The notes: generated from the sequence alone by a model not told the origin. DNA of 64,000 bases from Ralstonia sp. SET104 (GCF_003851545.1 NZ_BHVX01000001.1:434001-498000), one strand, 5' to 3'; positions 52,251-62,535 are shown, numbered from the stretch's first letter. A program made the numbers and translations.

Positions 52251-53210
52251 ATGAGCAAGTCCAGCACGCCGACCTTCATTGTCATTCGGCGCAACAAGAA
52301 AGGCGGACACGGCCACCACGGTGGCGCGTGGAAGATCGCCTACGCCGACTTCGTGACCGCCATGATGGCGTTCTTCCTGTTGATGTGGCTGCTCAGCTCG
52401 GTGACAAAGGCCGAGCTGTCGTCGGTTGAAACGTATTTCCGCACGCCGCTGAAGGTGGCGCTGTTTGGTGGCGCCGGTTCGGGTGACCAATCGAGCATCC
52501 TGCAGGGCAGCCCGGCCCTCAGGCAGAACGTGCCGCAGCCGAACCCGAGCCCCAGCCCGACGGTGCAGCGCCAGCGCAACATCCGCGACGAATCGGACGA
52601 TGCGGCGCTGAACAAGCTCAAGCAGAAGATTGCCGAGATGGTCGAGACGAACCCGGTGATGAGCCAGTTCAAGCACCAGTTGCTGATCGACATGACCACC
52701 GAAGGCCTGCGCATCCAGATCGTCGACCAGCAGAACCGCCCGATGTTTGCCAACGCCAGCGCCGAAGTGCAGCCCTACATGCGCACCATCCTGCGCGAGC
52801 TGGGCGTGGCCCTGAACGACGTGCCCAACCCGATCAGCCTGTCGGGCCACACCGATGCCACGCAATACGCCACGCAGCACGGCTACAGCAACTGGGAATT
52901 GTCGGCCGACCGCGCCAATGCATCGCGCCGCGAACTGGTGGCCGGCGGCATGAAGCCCGAGAAGGTCAGCCGTGTGGTGGGGCTTGAGGCATCGGTGCCG
53001 CTGGACAAGACCAATATCTATAACCCGATCAACCGCCGCATCAGCATCGTCGTGCTCAACGCACGCGCCGCAGAAGCCGCGCGCTCGGGCGGGGTCGAGC
53101 CAGTGGCCGACCTGCGCAATGACGGCAAAGACACGCTGACCGACGCCGCCGCACGTGCCACGGCGCCTGTTGCAGGTACTGCGGATGCGGTGAGCACGGC
53201 CAAGCCATAA
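52251..53210 (+). CDS. motB: Flagellar motor stator protein MotB
   Basis: This is a 319-residue stator subunit. Asp33 in KIAYADFVTAMMAFFLLMW is the proton-carrying aspartate in the single transmembrane helix. A C-terminal OmpA-like peptidoglycan-binding domain (about 145-270) contains LSGHTDATQYATQHGYSNWELSADRANASRR. The tail after residue 280 is Ala-rich. It works with MotA, the preceding gene. Confidence 0.95.
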   Translation: MSKSSTPTFIVIRRNKKGGHGHHGGAWKIAYADFVTAMMAFFLLMWLLSSVTKAELSSVETYFRTPLKVALFGGAGSGDQSSILQGSPALRQNVPQPNPSPSPTVQRQRNIRDESDDAALNKLKQKIAEMVETNPVMSQFKHQLLIDMTTEGLRIQIVDQQNRPMFANASAEVQPYMRTILRELGVALNDVPNPISLSGHTDATQYATQHGYSNWELSADRANASRRELVAGGMKPEKVSRVVGLEASVPLDKTNIYNPINRRISIVVLNARAAEAARSGGVEPVADLRNDGKDTLTDAAARATAPVAGTADAVSTAKP

Positions 53211-53235
53211 AGAGCGCCGAGGGGAGAACGAGTCA

Positions 53236-53658
53236 ATGAGCGAGAAACACATCCTGGTGGTAGACGATTCCACATCGATCCGCCGCATGATTGCCGCGTG
53301 CCTGCGCGAGTGCGGCTTTGCCGTGACGGAAGCCGGTGACGGCACCGCCGCGCTGGAAGCCGTGCGCACGCTTGCCCAGGGCAGCCACCACCTTGTGATT
53401 ACCGATCAGGTGATGCCGTCAATGGACGGCCTGACTCTTATCCGTGCCCTGCGTACGCTGCCGGCCTACGCTGACACCCCGATCCTGATGCTGACCACCG
53501 AGGCTGACGCCACCATTCGCGACCAGGCACGCGCTGCCGGCGCGACGGGTTTCCTGCCCAAGCCGTTCGACCCCGACGGCCTGACCGATTCGGTGATGCA
53601 GTTGCTCGAATGGCATGCGCAGACTCACGGGTCTGCGTCGACGCATTCCACGCATTGA
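53236..53658 (+). CDS. CheY-like response regulator
   Basis: This is a 140-residue single receiver domain. Asp57 (LVITDQVMP) is the phosphorylation site, with acidic pocket Asp10-Asp11, Thr in LTTEAD and Lys in LPKPF. There is no output domain. It lies between motB and cheA, while a second CheY is encoded at the end of the cluster (63846 onward). One may bind FliM and the other act as a phosphate sink or adaptor. It is separated from cheA by an inverted-repeat element that begins immediately after its stop. Confidence 0.92.
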   Translation: MSEKHILVVDDSTSIRRMIAACLRECGFAVTEAGDGTAALEAVRTLAQGSHHLVITDQVMPSMDGLTLIRALRTLPAYADTPILMLTTEADATIRDQARAAGATGFLPKPFDPDGLTDSVMQLLEWHAQTHGSASTHSTH

Positions 53659-53927
53659 GGGTCTGTCCGCACATGAAACGTACGCACGTTGGCCCGAGCG
53701 GGGGCCCAGATACGCGAAGGGGGCCGCAGCAAAGGGTCATTCCCTTTGCAAGGCAGCCCGACAAAGTAGATGGCCCCCGATCGGGCCAACCCGAAGGGCA
53801 AGGGGAATTTGTGCCGCATGGCGTTGTTGCGGCTGGCTTGCTTGGAATGACCAGGCGGCGCCATCCACGCCTAGCCCTGCGACCCAAATCCCCCTTGCGT
53901 GCGCACGTTTCATGCGCGGACAGACCC
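53659..53927. repeat. 269-bp MITE-like element with 30-bp terminal inverted repeats
   Basis: The left end starts GGGTCTGTCCGC and runs to 53688. The right end (53898-53927) is its reverse complement with only two differences in 30 bases. Inside are further inverted pairs: GTTGGCCCGAGCGGGGGCC against the complement of GGCCCCCGATCGGGCCAAC, and GGTCATTCC against GGAATGACC. No transposase is present. It abuts the CheY-like stop codon, and the cheA frame happens to be open through it. Confidence 0.75.
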
Positions 53928-53944
53928 TACACAGAGACCACGAC

Positions 53945-56125
53945 ATGAATCTCGATCTCAGCCAGTTTTTCGGCGCCTTCTTCGAAGAAGCGGAAGAGCT
54001 GCTTGTCGACATGGAGCGGCTGCTGCTCAACCTCGATGTCGCCAATCCTTCTTCTGACGATCTGAACGCCATCTTCCGCTGCGCGCACTCCATCAAGGGC
54101 GGTGCTGCGACCTTTGGTTTCACGCACATGACTGAACTCACGCATGTGGCGGAATCGATTCTGGACCGCGCCCGCACTGGCACCCTGCAACTGCGCGAGA
54201 ACATGGTAGATGCCTTCCTGGAAACGAAAGACGTGTTGAAAAGCCAACTTGATGCCTACCGGCAAGAGCACCCCATCGATACGGCCACGCTCGAATACAT
54301 GGTGGCCAAGCTCAACAGCCTGACTGCCGAGGATGGCGCCCCCGTTGCCCCTGTTGCCGCCGTCCCCCCTGTTGCCGCCGCTCCGGTGGCGCCTGCCCCC
54401 GAGCCAGTGGCTGCCCCCGAGCCGGTGGCCGAAGCCGGTCCCGCCATCGATGGCGGCCTGGACATCAAGCTCATCAACGTCTCGAATGAAGACTGCGAAC
54501 TGATCGTCACTGAACTCAAGCACCTGGGCACCGTGCTGCGCCACGCGCGCACCGGCCGCAACAGCGACATCGTGCTGCAAAGCACCTGCACCGCCGACGA
54601 CATCATCGCGGTGAGCTGCTTCATCATCGATGCCGACCAGATCGTCATCACGCCGCACGTGGGTGACGTGGCCCCGGCCGGTGCTGAAGCCGCCGTGGCC
54701 GCTGTCACTGCACCTTCTCCGGCTGCCGCGCAAACCGAAGTGCATGCCCCTGCCGCCAACGAAGCCGCACCGATGCAAGGTGCCGTTGCTGCCGCTGCGG
54801 CTGCCCCGACGCTCGCACGTCCGGCCGCTGCAGAGAGCAAACCGACCGTGGCTGCGGAAACGTCGATTCGCGTGGGGGTGGAAAAGGTCGATCAGCTCAT
54901 CAACCTGGTGGGCGAGCTCGTCATCACGCAGGCCATGCTGGCGCAAACCGCGCAAGCCTTTGACCCTGTGCTCAACGAGCGCCTGTTTGCTGGCCTGTCG
55001 CAGCTCACGCGCAATGCACGCGATCTGCAAGAGGCCGCCATGTCCATCCGCATGATGCCGATGGATTATGTGTTCAACCGCTTCCCGCGCCTGGTGCGCG
55101 ACCTGGCGCACAAGCTGGGCAAGCAGGTCGAGCTGTCGACGTTTGGCAAATCGACCGAGCTGGACAAGGGCCTGATCGAGCGCATCATCGATCCGCTCAC
55201 GCACCTGGTGCGCAACAGCCTGGACCACGGCATCGAACTGCCCGAGGCCCGCGTGGCCGCTGGCAAAGACCCCGCCGGCCAGTTGCTGCTCTCCGCTGCC
55301 CACCAGGGCGGCAACATCGTGATCGAGGTGAGCGACGACGGCCAGGGCCTGAACCGCGACAAGATCCTCAAGAAAGCGCGCGAGCGTGGCCTGCCCGTGT
55401 CGGACAACATGACCGACGACGAGATCAACCAGCTCATCTTCGCGCCGGGTTTCTCCACCGCCGATCAGGTGACGGACGTGTCCGGCCGCGGCGTGGGCAT
55501 GGACGTGGTCAAGCAGAACATCCAGTCGATGGGCGGCTATGTCGAGATCCAGTCGCAAAAGGGCAAGGGCACCACGATCCGTATCGTGCTGCCGCTGACG
55601 CTGGCCATTCTGGACGGCATGTCGGTCAAGACCGGCGACGAGGTGTTCATCCTCCCGCTGTCGTGCGTGGCTGAATCGCTGCAACCGCGCCCCGAAGACA
55701 TCAAGGCCGTGCCGGGCGGCGGCCGCCTGCTCAAGGTGCGCAACGAATACCTGACGCTGGTGCCGATGTATGAGCGCTTCCGCATCACGCCCTCGCTGCC
55801 CAATCCGTCGGAAGGCATCGTCGTGATCCTGGATTCGGAAGGCAAGAAGATTGCGCTGCAGATCGACGAACTGGTTGGCCAGCAGCAGGTGGTGGTCAAG
55901 AACCTGGAGACCAACTACCGCCGTGTGCCGGGCATCTCGGGCGCGACCATCCTGGGCGATGGCAGCGTTGCACTGATCGTTGATGTGTCGGCACTGATGC
56001 GCGAGACGCGTGAGACACGTTCTGGCCATTCAGAAAACGCGATGCGTGCCGTTACTGCCGAGAAGCAAGAGCTGGGCGAAGCACAAGGCGGCCGGTTCTC
56101 GACCGAGGCGATGGCCGCAGCATAA
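53945..56125 (+). CDS. cheA: Chemotaxis histidine kinase CheA
   Basis: This is a 726-residue kinase that phosphorylates CheY and CheB. The N-terminal Hpt domain has phospho-accepting His48 (CAHSIKGGAATFGF). A Pro/Ala linker and an IDGGLDIKLINVSNEDCELIV domain (probably CheY/CheB docking) follow. A dimerisation helix pair, an HATPase domain with N-box VRNSLDHGIE, G1 DDGQGLN and G2 GRGVGMDVVK, and a C-terminal CheW-like domain complete it. The ATG at 53945 begins MNLDLSQFF; the frame extends upstream only through the inverted-repeat element. Confidence 0.95.
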   Translation: MNLDLSQFFGAFFEEAEELLVDMERLLLNLDVANPSSDDLNAIFRCAHSIKGGAATFGFTHMTELTHVAESILDRARTGTLQLRENMVDAFLETKDVLKSQLDAYRQEHPIDTATLEYMVAKLNSLTAEDGAPVAPVAAVPPVAAAPVAPAPEPVAAPEPVAEAGPAIDGGLDIKLINVSNEDCELIVTELKHLGTVLRHARTGRNSDIVLQSTCTADDIIAVSCFIIDADQIVITPHVGDVAPAGAEAAVAAVTAPSPAAAQTEVHAPAANEAAPMQGAVAAAAAAPTLARPAAAESKPTVAAETSIRVGVEKVDQLINLVGELVITQAMLAQTAQAFDPVLNERLFAGLSQLTRNARDLQEAAMSIRMMPMDYVFNRFPRLVRDLAHKLGKQVELSTFGKSTELDKGLIERIIDPLTHLVRNSLDHGIELPEARVAAGKDPAGQLLLSAAHQGGNIVIEVSDDGQGLNRDKILKKARERGLPVSDNMTDDEINQLIFAPGFSTADQVTDVSGRGVGMDVVKQNIQSMGGYVEIQSQKGKGTTIRIVLPLTLAILDGMSVKTGDEVFILPLSCVAESLQPRPEDIKAVPGGGRLLKVRNEYLTLVPMYERFRITPSLPNPSEGIVVILDSEGKKIALQIDELVGQQQVVVKNLETNYRRVPGISGATILGDGSVALIVDVSALMRETRETRSGHSENAMRAVTAEKQELGEAQGGRFSTEAMAAA

Positions 56126-56206
56126 GCGTCCACGCTGGCGGAGTGGGATCAACCACCAAAAAAACGAATTCAATCTAGTGGCCCGACGGGCCCGAGGGGA
56201 GCCACA

Positions 56207-56698
56207 ATGGCAGTCAAGGAACATGCGATCGGCGAAGACACCGGCGGAGAGGAGTATCTGGCCTTCACGCTGGGCCGTGAGGAATACGGCATCGACATCC
56301 TGAAGGTGCAGGAAATCCGCGGCTACGAGACCGTTACGCGCATTGCCAATGCGCCCGATTTCATCAAGGGTGTGATCAACCTGCGCGGCATCATCGTGCC
56401 GATCGTTGATCTGCGCATCAAGTTCCAGCTCGATCGCATCGAGTACAACCAGTACACCGTTGTGATCATCCTGAACCTGATGGACCGCGTGGTCGGCATC
56501 GTGGTGGATGGCGTGTCGGACGTGCTGACGCTGCAAAGCCAGCAGATCAAGCCGGCGCCGGAATTTTCGGGCGCGCTGGATACGGAATACATCCGTGGCC
56601 TGGGCTCGATCGATGAGCGCATGCTGATCCTGGTGGACATCGAGCGCCTGCTGATGTCGGCTGACATGGCACTGTGCGACGAAGCAGAAACGGCTTGA
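56207..56698 (+). CDS. cheW: Chemotaxis coupling protein CheW
   Basis: This is a 163-residue Che[55 protein letters not shown] (about residues 17-70) is the family signature. It links CheA to the receptors encoded immediately downstream. A GAGGGGAG ribosome-binding site precedes the ATG at 56207. Confidence 0.96.
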   Translation: MAVKEHAIGEDTGGEEYLAFTLGREEYGIDILKVQEIRGYETVTRIANAPDFIKGVINLRGIIVPIVDLRIKFQLDRIEYNQYTVVIILNLMDRVVGIVVDGVSDVLTLQSQQIKPAPEFSGALDTEYIRGLGSIDERMLILVDIERLLMSADMALCDEAETA

Positions 56699-56822
56699 TC
56701 GCAAGATGAATCCGGCCGGGCGCGGCGTGCGTGCCCACGGCAAAAGAGGCTGGGCCACAGGGGGTCCGGCAGGGCGACAAGACACCGTGATAACAGGTGC
56801 GGCGCCGTTAGGGGAGGGAAGC

Positions 56823-58673
56823 ATGTTCGGCAAGATGACCATCCGGCTCCGCTTGGGGCTGATGATGGCAGGCATTGGTGTGCTCGCCGTGATCGTGGGT
56901 GTGGCTGGCCTGATCGGCATGCGGCACGCCAACACTCGCGTGCAGGACGGCTACGCCGTGCAACTGGCGGGCACCGTGGCATTGGCTGAGTCCGATTCCA
57001 GCCTGCTGAGCTTTCGCATCGTGCTGGACCGTGCAGCCATGGCGCCCGACGCGCCGGGCATGGAGAAGGCGATCGAGCGCGCCAGGATGTTTCTCGACAG
57101 GTCTGACGCCGCCTGGAAGCGCTATCGCGCGCTGCCCGCCACGGCAGACGGGCGCAAGCTGGCCGATGAGGCCCAGGGCCTGCGGGATGTTTTTCTACGT
57201 GATGGCGCACAGGTGCTGATGCAAGCTCTGCAAGCGCGCGACGAGGCTCGCATCAACAAGACGGTCATGGACGTCATGCCCGCCCTATACCGCCCCCTGG
57301 GCGATAAGGTGACGGCGCTCAACCGCCTGCAGATGGACGAGGCCAAGGCCAGCTACGAAGCCAGCCAGCACGAGCACACCATGCTGAGCACGCTCACCAC
57401 CAGCCTGCTGCTGGGCGGCATTCTGGCGGGTGGGCTGCTGACGTGGGCGCTGCGCCGTTCGATTACGCTGCCGCTGGTGCGCGCCGTCGAACAGGCCGAG
57501 CACATCACGCAAGGCGATCTCACGCACACCATTCGCGTTGGGCGTGCGGATGAAACTGGCCGTCTGCTGCTGGCCCTGCAACGCATGCAGGAAAGCCTGC
57601 AGAAGATGGTGGGGCAGGTGCGCTCGGGCTCCGACTCGATTGCCAGCGCCACGCAGCAGATTGCCTCCGGCAATGCAGACCTCTCGCAACGCACGGAGCA
57701 ACAGGCCTCTGCGTTGCAGGAAACCGCGTCGAGCATGGAAGAGCTGACGAGCATCGTCCGCCAGAACGCTGACAACGCACGCCAGGCCAGCACGCTGGCC
57801 GGCAACGCATCGGACATCGCCGTCAAGGGCGGCGAAGTGGTTGGCCGCGTGGTGGACACCATGGCCGGCATCAACGACAGCAGCAAGAAGATCGCCGACA
57901 TCATCAGCGTGATTGAGGGCATTGCCTTCCAGACCAACATCCTGGCGCTCAATGCGGCGGTTGAAGCCGCACGCGCAGGCGAACAGGGCCGCGGCTTTGC
58001 GGTGGTGGCGGGTGAAGTGCGCAGCCTGGCGCAGCGCTCGGCCACGGCAGCCAAGGAAATCAAGGCGCTGATCAGCGACTCGGTTGGCCGCGTTGAAAAC
58101 GGCACCGCGCTGGTGGCGGAAGCGGGCAACGTGATCGACGAGGTGGTCGTTGCCGTGAAACGCGTGACCGACATCATGGGCGAGATCAGCTCGGCTTCCG
58201 ACGAGCAAAGCGCCGGCATCGAGCAGATCCACCACGCTGTCACGCAGATGGACGAGGGCACGCAGCAGAACGCCGCACTGGTGGAGCAGGCCGCCGCCGC
58301 CGCGACTTCGCTGCAGGAGCAGGCCAGCGGGCTGCGCCAGGCCGTGGCGGCGTTCCGCACGCAAACCGGTACGCAGGCGAATGTGCTGCCGACGGTGCCT
58401 GGGGTTGTCCGGGGCGTTGCCCCAGTCGTTGCCCCAGTCCCTGCCCCACTCGCTGCCAGGCCGGTGCCAAAGGCCCAGGCTGTGCCGCGCCGTGCCGCCC
58501 AGCCGAAGGCCGCAGTCGGAACTGCCGCTGAACCCGCAGTGCGGGCCAGCGCCAAAGAACAACAACGCGAGCGCGCCGCCGCCGTGACGAAAGCGGCCGT
58601 GTCAGCGCCCAAGTTGCCAGTACCCAAGCGCGTTGCCGCAGGCGGCGACGGTAGCGACTGGGAAACCTTTTGA
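56823..58673 (+). CDS. Methyl-accepting chemotaxis protein (Tar/Tsr type)
   Basis: This is a 616-residue receptor. Helix 1 (about 10-32) and helix 2 (about 190-212) flank a four-helix periplasmic ligand domain. A HAMP domain follows, then a signalling domain whose tip reads [35 protein letters not shown]. The protein ends GSDWETF; this xWETF pentapeptide is the tether for CheR and CheB. The ligand is unknown. A strong terminator lies 64 bp after the stop. Confidence 0.95.
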   Translation: MFGKMTIRLRLGLMMAGIGVLAVIVGVAGLIGMRHANTRVQDGYAVQLAGTVALAESDSSLLSFRIVLDRAAMAPDAPGMEKAIERARMFLDRSDAAWKRYRALPATADGRKLADEAQGLRDVFLRDGAQVLMQALQARDEARINKTVMDVMPALYRPLGDKVTALNRLQMDEAKASYEASQHEHTMLSTLTTSLLLGGILAGGLLTWALRRSITLPLVRAVEQAEHITQGDLTHTIRVGRADETGRLLLALQRMQESLQKMVGQVRSGSDSIASATQQIASGNADLSQRTEQQASALQETASSMEELTSIVRQNADNARQASTLAGNASDIAVKGGEVVGRVVDTMAGINDSSKKIADIISVIEGIAFQTNILALNAAVEAARAGEQGRGFAVVAGEVRSLAQRSATAAKEIKALISDSVGRVENGTALVAEAGNVIDEVVVAVKRVTDIMGEISSASDEQSAGIEQIHHAVTQMDEGTQQNAALVEQAAAAATSLQEQASGLRQAVAAFRTQTGTQANVLPTVPGVVRGVAPVVAPVPAPLAARPVPKAQAVPRRAAQPKAAVGTAAEPAVRASAKEQQRERAAAVTKAAVSAPKLPVPKRVAAGGDGSDWETF

Positions 58674-58736
58674 CCATGTATGCACGGGATCTTCGCTGCT
58701 CGCGAAAGCTCTCTCGTGTGTGTTTGTGGTGTGCAG

Positions 58737-58763
58737 CCTGCCCTTCGGGGCAGGTTTTTTTTT
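58737..58763 (+). terminator. Terminator after first receptor gene
   Basis: CCTGCCC (58737-58743), a TTCG tetraloop, GGGCAGG (58748-58754) and nine T residues form a textbook intrinsic terminator. Confidence 0.93.
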
Positions 58764-58778
58764 GCCTGGGCGATCACT

Positions 58779-58820
58779 CACTGAAGCTGGGGCGACCCCC
58801 CACTGAAGTGGCATGACCCC
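58779..58820. repeat. Imperfect 20-21-bp direct repeat
   Basis: CACTGAAGCTGGGGCGACCC plus C (58779-58799) is followed after one base by CACTGAAGTGGCATGACCCC (58801-58820). CACTGAAG, TGG and GACCCC are shared. It lies between the receptor terminator and the next promoter; it may be debris of a mobile element or a binding site. Confidence 0.5.
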
Positions 58821-58830
58821 ACGGCGGTTC

Positions 58831-58858
58831 TAAAGGGCCGCCCCCCACGGGCCGATAG
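58831..58858 (+). promoter_or_regulatory. Candidate sigma-28 promoter of second receptor
   Basis: TAAA (58831-58834), a 16-base spacer, then GCCGATAG (58851-58858) matches TAAA-N15-GCCGATAA at 11 of 12 bases with one extra spacer base. It lies 40 bp before the receptor ATG, just after the upstream terminator. Confidence 0.6.
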
Positions 58859-58898
58859 CGGTCAGGGGGCATACAAAAAAGAGGAAGGGGTAGACAAC

Positions 58899-60842
58899 AT
58901 GGGTTGGATCAAGCGTTTGCCGGTGTCCACGGTACTCACCGGCGGTTTCCTGATCGTGGCCGCCATGGGCGCAGCCATTGGCGGGTTGGGCATCTATACG
59001 ATCACGCAGTTGACCAAAGCCAGCGAAGAGCTGGCACAGAAGCAGATGCGCGCCATCACGCAGATGGGCAGCGCGGCCAACAGCCTGGCGCATGCCAGCC
59101 GTGCGCAGACGGCGCTGCTGATTGCCACCACGCTCACCGAGCGCAAGACACTCAGCACGCAGATTGCAGACAGCATGCTGCACCTGAAAGACGGCGTGGA
59201 GAATGTCCGCCCGCTGTTCACGTCGGACGAAGGCAAGAAGATGATCCGTGAGGTCGATGCGATCTACCCCGTCTGGGGCAAGCGCATGACCGACTTCGTG
59301 GCGCTGATGGACAAGCAGGGTCTTGACCCGACCCAGTTCGACAGCCGCGTCACGGCCGAGAACGTTGGCCTGCTGGACGACACCGCCGCCTTTGAAAAGA
59401 CGCTCGACAAGATGGTCAAGCGTGTGGAGGAAGTCTCTGCCGCTTCCACCGCCCGCGCCCGCGATGACGCACAGCGCTCGCGCCTCGTGATGATGGTGAT
59501 GGCCTGCGCGGGCGCGCTGCTTGGCATCGTGTTGGGCATCGTCATCGCACGCCGGCTGTCGCGCCAGTTGGGCGGCGAGCCATCGTACGCGGCCGATATT
59601 GCCCGCCGCATTGCCGCCGGCGATCTGGCCGTGCACGTGCAGACCCGCCCCGGCGACCAGAGCAGCATGCTCTTCGCCATGGCGCAGATGCAGCAGCAAC
59701 TGACCGGCACCATCACCAACATCAAGAGTTCGGCCGACTCCATTGCCAGCGCCACCAAGCAGATCGCGGCCGGCAATGCCGACCTGTCGCAGCGCACGGA
59801 AGAGCAGGCCAGCTCGCTGGAGGAAACCGCTTCCAGCATGGAAGAGCTGACCAGCATCGTGCGCCAGAACGCCGACAACGCGCGGCAGGCCAGCCAGCTT
59901 GCGGGCAGCGCGTCAGACATCGCCGTCAAGGGCGGGCAGGTGGTGGGGCGTGTGGTGGAAACCATGGCCGGCATCAACGCCAGCAGCAAGAAGATCGCTG
60001 ACATCATCGGCGTGATCGAGAGCATTGCGTTCCAGACCAATATCCTCGCCCTGAATGCAGCGGTGGAAGCCGCGCGCGCGGGCGAGCAAGGCCGCGGCTT
60101 TGCAGTGGTGGCGGGTGAGGTGCGCAACCTGGCCCAACGCTCGGCGACGGCGGCCAAGGAGATCAAGGAGCTGATCGGCGATTCGGTTGGCCGTGTGCGC
60201 AACGGTTCGGCCCTGGTGGCCGAAGCCGGCACGGTGATCGAGGAAGTCGTGGTGGCCGTGCGCCGCGTGACTGACATCATGGGCGAGATTTCCGCCGCGT
60301 CGGACGAGCAGACCAGTGGCATCGAACAGGTCAACCAGGCCGTGAACCAGATGGACGAGGTTACGCAGCAGAACGCCGCGTTGGTGGAGCAGGCCGCCGC
60401 CGCCGCGCTGTCGCTGGAAGAACAGGCGCAGATGCTGCGCAATGCCGTGTCGGCCTTCCGCACGGACGCCGCCGAGGAACAGGCGGTGGCGGCGCCGGCT
60501 GTTGTTTCGGCGCCTGCCGTGCGTAGCGAGGTCCGCCCGGAGAAGACCGAGGTGCTGCCCTCCGTGGCCCGCGCCTTGGCTTCGCGCAAGACGGCCAAGC
60601 CGGCAACGGTGCCGGAGCCTGCCACCGAAGAGGTTTGCGCCACTGCTTCTGCCGCCCCGGTTGTTGCACAAGAAGAAAAAGCGCCCCAAGAGCCACACGC
60701 GCCCCAAGAGCCACACCCGCCACACCCGTCACACGCGCCAGTTGCCCCCGTGGTTGCCGCCGTCGTTTCGGCAGCCGTGATTCCCCCGACCCTCAAGCTG
60801 GCAGCCGGTTCTGCCGATGAAGATGACTGGAGCACGTTCTGA
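58899..60842 (+). CDS. Methyl-accepting chemotaxis protein
   Basis: This is a 647-residue receptor. Helix 1 is at about residues 10-34 and helix 2 at about 190-212, with a roughly 150-residue four-helix-bundle periplasmic domain between. HAMP and signalling domains are nearly identical in the tip to the preceding receptor ([23 protein letters not shown]). The tail carries a low-complexity repeat ([16 protein letters not shown]) and ends DDWSTF, a variant of the CheR/CheB-binding pentapeptide. The ATG follows GAAGGGG. Confidence 0.95.
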   Translation: MGWIKRLPVSTVLTGGFLIVAAMGAAIGGLGIYTITQLTKASEELAQKQMRAITQMGSAANSLAHASRAQTALLIATTLTERKTLSTQIADSMLHLKDGVENVRPLFTSDEGKKMIREVDAIYPVWGKRMTDFVALMDKQGLDPTQFDSRVTAENVGLLDDTAAFEKTLDKMVKRVEEVSAASTARARDDAQRSRLVMMVMACAGALLGIVLGIVIARRLSRQLGGEPSYAADIARRIAAGDLAVHVQTRPGDQSSMLFAMAQMQQQLTGTITNIKSSADSIASATKQIAAGNADLSQRTEEQASSLEETASSMEELTSIVRQNADNARQASQLAGSASDIAVKGGQVVGRVVETMAGINASSKKIADIIGVIESIAFQTNILALNAAVEAARAGEQGRGFAVVAGEVRNLAQRSATAAKEIKELIGDSVGRVRNGSALVAEAGTVIEEVVVAVRRVTDIMGEISAASDEQTSGIEQVNQAVNQMDEVTQQNAALVEQAAAAALSLEEQAQMLRNAVSAFRTDAAEEQAVAAPAVVSAPAVRSEVRPEKTEVLPSVARALASRKTAKPATVPEPATEEVCATASAAPVVAQEEKAPQEPHAPQEPHPPHPSHAPVAPVVAAVVSAAVIPPTLKLAAGSADEDDWSTF

Positions 60843-60946
60843 CGCCAGCCTCGTCCGCAGCAAACTTGGCGCGGCACTGCGGTAGCAGTGCCCGCCAACG
60901 ATTGAAAGCGGGCATCAGGACTCGCCAAACACGGGGTTAGTTATCC

Positions 60947-61831
60947 ATGGCAGCACAAAATTTGGCGCCAGTCTCGCCGACGCTCGCTTCGCGCGAGTTT
61001 TCATTCACCGCGGAAGATTTCGGCCGCATCCGCGACCTGATCTATCGCCGCGTCGGTATCTCGCTGTCCGACCGCAAGAGTGAGATGGTCTACAGCCGCC
61101 TGGCGCGCCGCCTGCGCGTAGTTAACCTCGGCTCCTTCCGCGATTACCTCGACGCGCTGGAAAAAGGCCATCTGCCCGACGAGTGGGAAGCCTTTACCAA
61201 TGCGCTCACCACCAACCTGACCGCGTTCTTTCGCGAGCAGCATCATTTCCCGATCCTGGCCGAACACGCCAAGGCCCGCCGCACGCCGTTCACCGTGTGG
61301 TGCTCGGCGTCGTCAACGGGCGAAGAGCCTTACTCGATCGCCATCACGCTGGCCGAAGCCTTTGGCTCGATGTCGCCCAGCCAGGTGAGCGTGGTCGCCT
61401 CCGACGTGGATACGAATGCGCTGGCCCGTGCCCGCGCCGGCATTTATCCGATGGAGCGCGTGTCGGCGCTGTCGCCCGAGCGCCTGAAGAAGTACTTCCT
61501 GCGCGGCACCGGCAAGCAAGAGGGCTATGCCCGCGTGCGGCCCGAGCTGCAGGCCATGATCGATTTCCGCCAGATCAACCTGCTCGATCGCGATTGGCCC
61601 CTGCAGCAGAAATTCGACGTGATCTTCTGCCGCAACGTGATGATCTATTTCGATAAGCCGACGCAGGCCAAGATCCTTGAACACTTTATCGACGTGATGA
61701 AACCCGACGGCCTGCTCTTTGCCGGCCATTCGGAGAGCTTCCTGCAGATCAGCAAGGCGTGGTCATTGCGCGGCAAAACCGTGTACGAAGTCGCGCCCGA
61801 GCTGCGCGCCAGGATGACGGGGGCACGATGA
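60947..61831 (+). CDS. cheR: Chemotaxis protein methyltransferase CheR
   Basis: This 294-residue SAM-dependent methyltransferase methylates receptor glutamates. An alpha-helical N-terminal domain (about 15-85, IRDLIYRRVGISLSDRKSEMVYSRLARRLR) is followed by the catalytic domain with SAM-binding WCSASSTGEEPYSIAI (about residues 123-138) and VIFCRNVMIYFDKPTQ (about 225-240). A TGCCCGC/GCGGGCA stem-loop lies in the 104-bp gap upstream. Its stop overlaps the cheD start (ATGA). Confidence 0.95.
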   Translation: MAAQNLAPVSPTLASREFSFTAEDFGRIRDLIYRRVGISLSDRKSEMVYSRLARRLRVVNLGSFRDYLDALEKGHLPDEWEAFTNALTTNLTAFFREQHHFPILAEHAKARRTPFTVWCSASSTGEEPYSIAITLAEAFGSMSPSQVSVVASDVDTNALARARAGIYPMERVSALSPERLKKYFLRGTGKQEGYARVRPELQAMIDFRQINLLDRDWPLQQKFDVIFCRNVMIYFDKPTQAKILEHFIDVMKPDGLLFAGHSESFLQISKAWSLRGKTVYEVAPELRARMTGAR

Positions 61832-62535
61832 TCGACTTTGGCAAACGGGCGCCCCCGCAATCGGCTGCCGACATTGTGCGCAGCGATAGCGGCACCAGCG
61901 GCATGAGCGCGGGCGCCATGGCCACGCTCGCGCAATCGGCCGCCAGCACCCACGCTTACTACGACACCACCTTCAGCCGGCGCGCCATGAAAGTGCTGCC
62001 CGGCGAGTACTACGTCACCACCGAAGACCTGATGCTGGTGACGGTGCTCGGCTCGTGCGTCTCGGCCTGCGTGCGTGACAAGACCCTCGGCATTGGCGGC
62101 ATGAACCACTTCATGCTGCCCTCGCGCAGCGAGGGCGAATCGATCCTGTCGCCGTCCATGCGCTACGGCACGCACGCCATGGAAGTGCTGCTCAACCAGC
62201 TCTACAAGGCGGGTGCCCGGCGCGAGCGCCTGGAGATCAAGGTGTTTGGTGGCGCCGCCGTGCTGGCCGGCATGAGCACGCTGGACGTGGGCGAACGCAA
62301 CGGCAAGTTCGTGCTCGAATTCCTGCGCAACGAAGGGCTGACGGTGGCCGCCAAAGACCTCTTTGACGTGCATCCGCGCAAGGTGTATTTCGTACCGTCC
62401 ACCGGCCAGATCATGGTGCGCAAGCTGCGCTCGCAAAATTCGGCGGCCGAGCTGGACAGCGAAGCCCAATACGCCAGCAAGCTGTCGAAATCCATCACGA
62501 CGAAACCCGCTTCGCGCCTGCAACTGTTCACGTAA
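61828..62535 (+). CDS. cheD: Chemoreceptor glutamine deamidase CheD
   Basis: This is a 235-residue deamidase that converts receptor glutamines to glutamates. Cys77 in LGSCVSACVRD and His94 in GGMNHFMLP are the catalytic pair, and VFGGAAVL follows later. The ATG at 61828 overlaps the cheR stop by 4 bp, showing translational coupling. It has a longer N-terminus (about 50 residues) than compact CheD proteins. Confidence 0.95.
   Translation: MIDFGKRAPPQSAADIVRSDSGTSGMSAGAMATLAQSAASTHAYYDTTFSRRAMKVLPGEYYVTTEDLMLVTVLGSCVSACVRDKTLGIGGMNHFMLPSRSEGESILSPSMRYGTHAMEVLLNQLYKAGARRERLEIKVFGGAAVLAGMSTLDVGERNGKFVLEFLRNEGLTVAAKDLFDVHPRKVYFVPSTGQIMVRKLRSQNSAAELDSEAQYASKLSKSITTKPASRLQLFT

Noticed and set aside
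53615-53944. Open frame extending cheA upstream by 110 codons
   Set aside because: It runs through the inverted-repeat element and the end of the CheY-like gene; CheA proteins start at the Hpt domain, and MNLDLSQFF at 53945 fits.
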